Below, piece after piece: positions 56,690-64,000 of a stretch of DNA of 64,000 nt. Origin of the DNA: Melastoma dodecandrum (Eukaryota; Streptophyta; Magnoliopsida; Myrtales; Melastomataceae). Location of the stretch: the NCBI GenBank assembly GCA_029817715.1, contig JARUPY010000506.1:186001-250000 (forward strand), written 5' to 3'. Positions within the stretch are counted from its first letter, which is position 1. Every line of letters starts with the position of its first letter. The notes beneath the pieces are model-generated. The model did no database searches. It saw nothing but the letters and a program-made list of their open reading frames with translations, and was not told the DNA's origin. The position numbers were made by a program, and so were the translations under genes.

Positions 56690-56935
56690 TTGTTCAAACA
56701 TCATGAACAATTAAGATTCATGCTCTTCGAAGTGCTTCGACAATATGATCAAAGGTGTTGGCTTAGCTGTAACGAATGTAAGGAAATCAGGGAAGAACAC
56801 ATCATCGAAAACGTGGATCGTCGTAGCAAGATGCGGACAACGTCGATGCGGACAACGTCGAGTATCTTGTTATCGAACCGAGATCTTCTCCGATGTCAAA
56901 GAAGCTCGAACGTCGCCATTGTTGAACTATGTAAT
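56690..56935 (+). pseudogene. CRK pseudogene D, exon 3-4 relic in normal orientation
   Basis: Follows CRK-f as pseudogenes A, B and C follow their genes. An exon 3 remnant (NTSSKTWIVVA, about 56785-56830) is followed by ATGCGGACAACGTCG twice in tandem, then a short exon 4 piece in + orientation (TEIFSDVKEA, about 56873-56908). Everything after is lost. It keeps the ancestral orientation that A-C have inverted. Confidence 0.6.
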
Positions 56936-57049
56936 ATAAATGAAACATTACCTAATATTTAAATAATTAAACAATTCAAATGAAAATACAATAAGGAAAA
57001 GAATTCTCCAAGAAGTCAAGTAGAGTATTTTAAGAAGAGTAAAAATCCT

Positions 57050-57068
57050 TATTATTATTATTATTATT
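57050..57068. repeat. TTA microsatellite
   Basis: About six TTA units in the AT-rich region upstream of the RBR gene. Confidence 0.8.
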
Positions 57069-57211
57069 CCTACTATATTTATATTTTGGATACTTTAAAC
57101 GAATTCTTCTGTCCCGGAAATCCCGTCTCTGTTTCGAGACAAACATCAAAGCCGCCACCTTTCATTCCCTCCTTCCCCACAGTCCGATTCTAGGCAGTTG
57201 TCGGAGTCGGG

Positions 57212-58536
57212 ATGCCGAGGAAGGAGAAGTCGCTGTCTGCAGAGAGCCCAGTCGATGTCCCGGTCACGGTCTGCTCCACTTATTTGTCGTCGTCACGTGT
57301 TGTTGAGCCTCCTGTTGTGGGGGAGAAGCCCAAGGGTATCTGTGGGAGGAAAAGGAAGGCTTGCCATAACCCAGTTGCAGGCACAGTTGTGGACGGGGAT
57401 GGGGTAGGGGTAGGGATGGCGTCGGCCCCGACTCCAAAGCAGAGGAAGAGGAAGTCGCTGTCTGCGAAGAGACCTGTCATTGTCCCGATCAACAACGGCT
57501 CTTCTTCATCGTCATCGCGTGTTGTCAAGACTCCCGTCACGAGACGGAAGGACACAGTCGTGATCGCAGATGGATATGGGGATGAGGACGGCGTTGATCC
57601 TGAGTTGTGTTGTGATGTATGCGTGGAGACTAGGCAAGCTACTGAGATGATCAAGATCAGCACGGGATGTTCGCACACGTTCTGTGCTAGTTGTGTAATG
57701 AAACACGTTGAGACTAAGATCCTCGAGAATGTCGCGGCAATCACGTGTCCGGGGTTGGGTTGCGGGAGCATGATCGAGGTAGATCTCTGTAGGGGGCTTC
57801 TTGAGGTGAAACTGTTGGACAGGTGGGAGAAAGCCAAGTGTGAGGCAGCCTTCGATGAGATGCAGAAGTATTACTGCCCATTTAAGGAGTGTTCAGCTAT
57901 GTTGGTCATGGACGGGGAGTTGGGGAATTCGGTGAAGGAATGTGAATGCCCGTACTGTCACAGATTGTTCTGTGCCAGTTGCAAGGTCCCCTGGCATTGG
58001 AAGTATACCTGCAAGCAGTTCCAGTCGATGGACGTGGGCGAGCGTGGGAACGAGGACGTGCTGGTGAAGGAGCTTGCCAAGGAGCTGAAATGGGGGAGGT
58101 GTCCCAAGTGCAAGTTTTACGTCGAAAGGACTCACGGTTGCCACCACATCACTTGCAGGACGACTCTTTCTCGATTTCCCTTTAGCTGATGTGGTTGAAC
58201 ATATTCCTCTGATCCTTCAAACTCGATCTTAAGCTGCTCCATCCATTTCATTGAGGATTAGGTTGGTCGGATAATGTCTCGCCTTTTGCATTACCTTGCT
58301 GCTGCTTAACTGACCCTTATAAAGTGCAGCGATCTTAGAAACACTCATCTCAACGCCATTTCTCGTGCGTCACTAGGAAGGCAATCTGGTCATCGACGGA
58401 TAAAGCTAGTCTCCAGGTTTACAGTTGGTCACTGACTGATTTTGTCGCCGTCCCTGGCAGGTGCGGGTTCGAGTTCTGTTACGGCTGTGGAAGCGACTGG
58501 CGTGGTGGTCCCCACCTTAGTTGCATGAAACGCTAA
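57212..58536 (+). CDS. RBR-type (RING-IBR-RING) E3 ubiquitin ligase with mutated splice donor
   Basis: Exon 1 (57212-58158) and exon 2 (58461-58536) would give 340 aa. RING1: C134-x2-C137, C153-x-H155-x2-C158-x2-C161, C179-x4-C184. IBR: C222-x4-C227, C244-x4-C249-x4-C254-x2-C257-x4-H262-x4-C267. The Rcat domain starts C297-x2-C300 and has HGCHHITC, where C310 is the expected catalytic cysteine that takes ubiquitin from the E2. Its last zinc ligands (CGFEFCYGCGSDW) lie in exon 2. The acceptor CTGGCAG is good, but at the required donor the sequence is CAG|GACGAC, not GT. Without splicing the frame ends after RTTLSRFPFS at 58189 (325 aa), giving an incomplete Rcat. The N-terminal 130 residues are low-complexity with an internal repeat. 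The target is unknown. It lies between CRK-f and CRK-g. Confidence 0.82.
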
Positions 58537-59576
58537 GCAATCATCCCGGCCGCGGACATCACCGCCGGGTGTTTGCGATTCTTGCCAGATTCATTTAGTT
58601 TAGGACAAGGCTTTGTTTTTACATTGTCCCCTATTTCATATAATCAATGATTTCTAAACATATGATTGCAATCAAAGTACGAGAAGTTCAATTCACATAT
58701 GATTGCAAAAAATAGTACGAGGTCAGTAAATACTGTAGCTTTACTCCAAAATAAAATTAGTTATAAAAATATCACGCGATAGTTAATTTTAAAATTCGTA
58801 AAATAATACTCTCAAATCGATATTAGAAATACTGAATCCAAATAATGCCCTTAAATGGGTATTAGCTACGACGAATAATTTCTTTACAGTTTGGTTATTA
58901 TACGATGTATGCCTCAAATATTGGTCGGAATCAAATAATCCTAAATAATAGGGTGGAGTCATTTAGTTAAATCCAAACCCAATTTCAATTATATGTTAGT
59001 ATTTCAAAATGATGGGCATATTCAATTAGCTGAATATTACTATCGTGTAAAATGTGAGTTTTAATTCAATTGAAAATAATTCTTAAAAGTTTGTGAGAAT
59101 AACAAACTAAGATTTTATTTTCCCAAGGTGGGTTTTTTTTTACTAATTAAAATCGATCATTTAAATTAATCATATGAATCATGTGACCGAATGATCAAAA
59201 AGTGGAAAAGCCTTGTCTCCCATCTCCATCCGCACGGTTCGAGAATTCAAAGTCTCCTTTACGGCTGTGTGGTACAATTATTTGATGTTTCTTCTTTTTA
59301 GCACGATTTTCGGAGCGTAGCTCCGACTAATTCGGACTCGATCCGCGTAGAACATCTGACTATGATGAGTGAGTCTGATTTCAAACCCGAGATCTTCTTA
59401 AGCGAATCCAAGCCCCTTACTGGTTGGATCAAGCCCGTTGGTAATTATTTGATGTTTCTTATGATAATAATTGTTGTTTTACGTATCTTCAAAAGATGAA
59501 TGGATGCATTTGACGGAGTAATTTCTAAATGCACAGTAATCTCAATCACTCGATGACTGAATAGACCAAAAAAAAC
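58537..59576. other. Spacer upstream of CRK-g
   Basis: AT-rich, no gene. The part 58930-59220 matches 5990-6260 at the other edge of the cluster and probably belongs to the promoter region of this CRK subfamily. Confidence 0.5.
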
Positions 59577-59698
59577 GTGATTCATGAATGGCGAAACTTC
59601 ATTAAGTCGTTGGACACCTTAACATTCGTGAAGTCAAGGTCGAAACTCGAATGTGGAAATGTCTTTTATGAACCACCACGGTTACACCATTCCTTCAG

Positions 59699-62259
59699 AT
59701 GCAGAAGAAGCAGATGGGGCGTCTTATTGTTTCCTCTCTTTCCGCTTGCGATCTTCATCCTCCTTGCCTTCTCTTCGCTCCTCGTCCCCGTCGATGGCCA
59801 GCATAATCTTTGCTCCGACCAGGACGGGACCTTTACGTCCGACGAAACCTATGGGAGGACCCTTGATTCCCTTTTAAGGTTAATCACCACGACTAGCTCC
59901 GACGACCTGAACTACAGGCTCTTTAACGTGTCTGCGAGCCAGCCGCAGTACCCCGACGATATCCAGGTCCTTGGAGTCTGCAGCGGCGATTCAACGGGCA
60001 ACCCCTGCCGGGATTGTCTCAGGGGGGCTGCTGATCAGGTTAGACGGCTCTGCCCAACTAAGAAACAGGCTACTCTGTTCAAGGACAAATGCTGGATCCG
60101 ATATTCAAACAGTCAATTATTTGGTGAACTGAAAATGGATCCGTTTATCATGATGTGGAATGACGAGAATGCGTCTAACTGGGACCGGATTTTGCTGGAA
60201 CTCAGGCAATTTTTGGATCATCTGAGATATCAAGCGGCCTCAGGTAAGAACTCTCATCAGAATACGGATAAGCTGCCCCAAGCTAGACCTTCCCTTTTAA
60301 CGTACTTTCCAATGATAAATGCTATCTTTAGGTGGTTCTTTCCTGAAGTATGCAACGGGTAACCGCTGGTTGGATCGCTACGACTTGTCCGGATCAGTCC
60401 AGTGCAGCCCGGATCTCAGCAATCAAAGTTGCAATGAGTTTGCCACTGAAACTTTAGGGCTTTTACCAATTGGAAAGGTAGGAGCTGCGATATTGACGCC
60501 AAGCTGTCAAATAAGGTACCAGAGAGATCGCATCTTCAATATTGACACTGATTCTGCACCTCCACCACCACCTTCTCCACCTCCACCACCACCTCCTCCG
60601 ACAGGGAATCACATACCCAAAACATGGGTCATTGTTGGTACTTCAAGCGGTACCGCCGTGGTTGTCATCAGTGTCCTAATAATAGCGAAAAGGAAGATGC
60701 ACCCAAGAAACCGATCAAAAAGTAAGCAAGACAGATTCTGCGAAATCCTACCTTCTTTTCTATCTTTTTTGCTTCTATATTATGAGTACTTTGGACGAAA
60801 ATTAGCCTTTTTCCACTGGCCTGTTTTAGCAGAATCTGTCAACATTGATATCGTCACTGCGGAGTCACTACAATTTGATCTCGACATCATCAAGGCCGCT
60901 ACGGAGAACTTTTCAGATGACAACAAGTTTGGCCGAGGGGGTTTTGGCTCTGCTTTCCGAGTGAGTGGCAACTAATCTCGCAGCAGTATCCAGATTCTGG
61001 ACATCATTCATGACCAATCTTCGTCGACAATGTTCTCTCAATAGGGTACACTTCCCAGTGGACAAGAGATTGCAGTGAAGCCGCTCTCTCAGAATTCCAG
61101 GCAAGGGGAATTCGAATTCAAGAACGAGGCAAGGCTACTTTCGCGGCTCCAACACCGGAACTTGGTCAGGCTACTCGGCTACTGCTTGGAAGGGATCGAG
61201 AGGCTACTTGTATATGAGTTCGTGCCAAATGCGAGCCTCGACAAATTTATATTTGGTACGATTTTTCCTGCTCAACTCTAACTTATCTAATTTGTACTGC
61301 GGATCTAACCGCACATGTAAATTGATCTGCTTTGGTCAATATGTAGATCCCCTTAAACGGACGCTTCTCGACTGGGATACCCGGTACAAGATAATAACGG
61401 GCATCACTAGGGGGCTTCTTTACCTACACGAAGACTCAAGGCTCCGAATCATCCATCGTGACCTTAAAGCGAGTAACATATTGCTGGACATGGACATGAA
61501 TCCTAAAATATCGGATTTCGGCATGGCTAGATTGTTCGAGCTTGATCAAAATCAAGCGGACACAAACAGGATCATGGGCACCTAGTAAGTATCAAAGCCG
61601 ACTCATGGCCATGGCATTTTCGATAGACTTCGTGTTTTATTGTTCTGATTTAGTTGAATTTTGGTTTGCAGCGGATACATGGCTCCTGAGTATGCTTCGC
61701 GTGGAAACTTTTCGGTAAAGTCAGATGTTTTTAGTTTCGGTGTATTGGTCCTCGAAATCATCAGCGGACGGCGAAACCTAGTTCGTGTTTCCGGAGAAGA
61801 TTCTATGATGTTGATAGGCCATGTAAGTAAACTCATTTTTCCGAAATTTCCTAGCTTGGTAAATTTACGACGCCTTTCACACTTTCGATGCTCAAACATG
61901 GGATGTTACAGGTTTGGACAAAATGCAGAGGAGGGAACATATCGGACATCGTGGATCCTGCGGTCTCATCAGGTTACAGGGCAAAGATCCTGAGATGCAT
62001 ACACATTGGTTTGCTCTGTGTACAAGAAACTGCCTCGGACAGACCGGAGATGGCTTCAGTCATTCGCTGGTTCGACCATCATTCCGTCGCACTTCCTGTA
62101 CCGACACAACCAGCATTCTTCACAACCACGAGATCCAGCGAGAACATCCCATCCAAACATGATAGTACCTCTGGGACCACTGAAGCCAACCACTCCAGAA
62201 ACAACGCCGGCACGTCCTCGATCAATATAGCTTCCATTACCGAGCCATATCCGAGGTAG
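59699..62259 (+). CDS. Divergent cysteine-rich receptor-like kinase (CRK-g), start defective
   Basis: Seven exons: about 59699-60243, 60332-60721, 60830 (or 60833)-60960, 61045-61255, 61347-61584, 61672-61822, 61912-62259. The frame covering the signal helix ([16 protein letters not shown]) has no ATG back to its upstream stop at 59562; the likely ATG at 59699 is one base out of frame. The second and third exons of the other CRKs are one exon here, joined by a [14 protein letters not shown] hinge. The first DUF26 motif is normal ([13 protein letters not shown]); in the second the last Cys is Phe ([13 protein letters not shown]). The kinase has [21 protein letters not shown] and APE and looks active. 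Exon 4 has a TAGCAG double acceptor. Exon 7 is 151 nt, as in the remnant at 3.9 kb. A single indel, an unseen first exon or a non-ATG start could explain the start. Confidence 0.78.
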
Positions 62260-63424
62260 ACACCAAATACGTATGTCATCGTGCACTAAACAATGTTACC
62301 ACTTCCATTTTGCGAGAATGATCTTCGTCTTCGTCTTCTGCGATTATTGTAGAAAAAAGGAAAGTATTTCAGAACTGAGAGTATACGAAATTACAGTAAA
62401 TTTTTATCATATCATCTGTAAATCTCGCAGTTTAATTTTCGAACACCAATACCTCAAGTTTATGGACAGGAGAGGACACTTTGGTTTGGTATCGTTGTTG
62501 CCCTCTCTTGTTTGTCGCTAGGGGCGTTAACGGGGGGGCTGACTTTCGAATTACCCAGCCCGGCTCGTGTCTTGGTCCGAGCCTGGTTCGATAAAAATTA
62601 GAATATGACGTGCCCGAGCTTAGGCTCGAGACTTAATTTTTGATAATTATGCCGACTCGTGCTGACTTACGAATCCGACAAATGATTTGGGTGAACTTGA
62701 TAAATTTTGAAAAATCTTTAATAAATAAATATATATATATATATATATATTTAAAAAAATACTTGAAGCTCAGAATGGGGTCAGAAAAGAATTGTGGGAA
62801 TATGGCTTTGGTGAGTATTGGGTTCAGGCGGGCCCACTACTCATTAACAGCCCTATTTGTCGCTACTGAATTTAGTCTAAGCTCATTTTAAATGGAACGA
62901 TGAAGTAAAAATAAAAAGATTACAGAAATTCATTCGAGTTCGGGAATTTGAAATTACTCACACGTCCCGAAAAAAGAGGAGGCGTTAATCCCATGTATCT
63001 AAATACCTGATTTTATTAGGAGTCAGGTTTAGAAAAACCATCACGCACGGCGTTGTTATAAAACAAACCTTGATCTCTTTAACACTTTAAAATCTATATG
63101 AATTACTTTAAAAAAAAATCAATCCTCGTTATAAGAATCACGTGGTGTCCTTGTTGCAGATAAAATCTCGAGTCCAAATATTAGACCGAAAATAGCGTAC
63201 GTTTCCCGTATTTCCTCAATTCCATCGGATTCCGCTCCCTCCCCAAACAAAGCCTTAACGCTAAATAATGTCTTTTTCTTCTTGAACGTGTGATGGCCAA
63301 TTTTTGCTTCGGATATTTTAGGGGGAGGGGGGTGTGGGGGCCGTTGACCTGAGTCAACGTCTTGCATGAACGTCCTCGTCCTCGTCTTCCGGGTGTTACG
63401 GTTGGCACTATTCGACAATTAACC
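62260..63424. other. Spacer with AT microsatellite
   Basis: No gene is recognised. (AT)11 lies at 62729-62750. A GGGGCGTTAACGGGGGGGCT patch lies near 62521 within otherwise AT-rich DNA. Confidence 0.5.
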
Positions 63425-64000
63425 ATGAAGAGTCTCGAGGGTATCAGAAAGAAGAACCACGAAAGATTACAGGAAATGGGAAAGTTGGGAGGGATGGTGC
63501 CACGGGTGTTCTTGGTTGTATTGAGCATGAGCTTCCCCATGCTCTGTTCCAGCAGAGTCGCTTCATCTGGTTGCAACACTGAAGAACTACGAGCCCTCGT
63601 CGAGTTCCAGGCCAGCCTCGATTACCCGCTCCGGGCAGGGGCACCGTTGCACGGGAATGGTACTCGATGTTGTCTGTGGGAAGGAGTTGGGTGCAACAGG
63701 AAGGGACGCGTCGTGAAGCTTGACTTCCCTGGACGGGCTTATGGAGAGTACTCTCCAGATTATTATTATCCGACCAACAGCATAAAGTCCACTGTGGCGG
63801 AAACACTCGGTTCCTTGCTTGGGCTGAGATACCTGAATCACTTGGACCTTTCTGGAATAGCATGCTTGTAACCATGTATGATTCCAGACGTTGTGGAGTC
63901 GATGAGGCAATTGCGGTTCCTCGGCCTCCCGTTTGGAGTTACAGGAAACCTCCCACGCAACATCGGGAACCTAACTAAGCTACAAGTTCTCATTCTTCCA
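63425..64000 (+). pseudogene. LRR receptor-like protein, 5' part, with early stop
   Basis: Runs off the window. A Met at 63425 or, better for a signal peptide, 63476 (MGKLGGMVPRVFLVVLSMSF) starts the frame. An LRR N-terminal cap follows: CNTEELRALVEFQASLD, then CCLWEGVGCN and GRVVKLD, with the paired-cysteine pattern typical of plant LRR receptors. After LNHLDLSGIACL an in-frame TAA (63869-63871) interrupts, and the same frame then continues with IPDVVESMRQLRFLGLP and GNLPRNIGNLTKLQVLILP, i.e. true leucine-rich repeats. It therefore looks like a receptor-like protein or kinase gene with a nonsense mutation; an intron around the stop cannot be ruled out. The family senses pathogen or developmental signals at the cell surface. 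Confidence 0.7.

Noticed and set aside
57280..57837. 185-codon frame on the - strand opposite the RBR gene
   Set aside because: Shadow of the GC-rich, Ser/Val-rich coding strand. The + strand shows complete RING and IBR metal ligands.

Overview
The window is nuclear DNA from a flowering plant, most likely a eudicot. It has split genes with GT-AG introns of about 80-100 bp, AT-rich spacers, LTR retrotransposon debris and plant-specific receptor families. The species cannot be named from the sequence alone.

The core is a head-to-tail cluster of cysteine-rich receptor-like kinases (CRK; two DUF26/Gnk2 domains, one membrane helix, RD-type Ser/Thr kinase), all on the + strand. There are seven recognisable loci, at 7.5-10.1, 14.5-17.1, 19.1-21.1, 24.3-27.0, 44.7-47.5, 54.0-56.6 and 59.7-62.3 kb, here called CRK-a to CRK-g. 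Four (a, b, d, e) read as intact eight-exon genes of 676, 675, 681 and 685 aa. CRK-c is fused to a foreign exon tail and cut by a Copia element. CRK-f has a one-base frameshift at the exon 2/3 boundary. CRK-g lacks an in-frame ATG. Between them lie many CRK fragments: a kinase remnant at 3.7-4.5 kb, three pseudogenes whose exon 4 is inverted, several orphan exon 8 tails, and promoter and 3'-flank copies. The locus therefore grew by repeated unequal exchange of units that each held a CRK plus a neighbouring pseudogene.

Mobile DNA: 1.8-3.1 kb holds a decayed Ty3/gypsy integrase region (- strand). 4554-4883 is a complete TRIM element. 13.1-14.1 kb is a Ty3/gypsy reverse transcriptase remnant. 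21129-22816 is an internally deleted Copia element. 27048-39248 is a 12.2-kb non-coding LTR element of LARD type, with 3-kb LTRs, a perfect 5-bp target duplication and a tRNA-Arg-type primer site; it sits in the 3' flank of CRK-d. Diverged relatives of its LTR lie at 42.0-42.85 and 49.0-49.8 kb, and a probable unrelated solo LTR splits a pseudogene at 40.0-40.7 kb.

Right of the cluster are an RBR (RING-IBR-RING) E3 ubiquitin ligase gene (57.2-58.5 kb) with an apparently broken splice donor, CRK-g, and the start of an LRR receptor-like protein with an early in-frame stop (63.4 kb to the window end). CRKs and LRR receptor-like proteins commonly act in immune and stress perception at the plasma membrane, so this looks like a fast-evolving surface-receptor locus. 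That functional reading is inferred from the families, not shown by the sequence.
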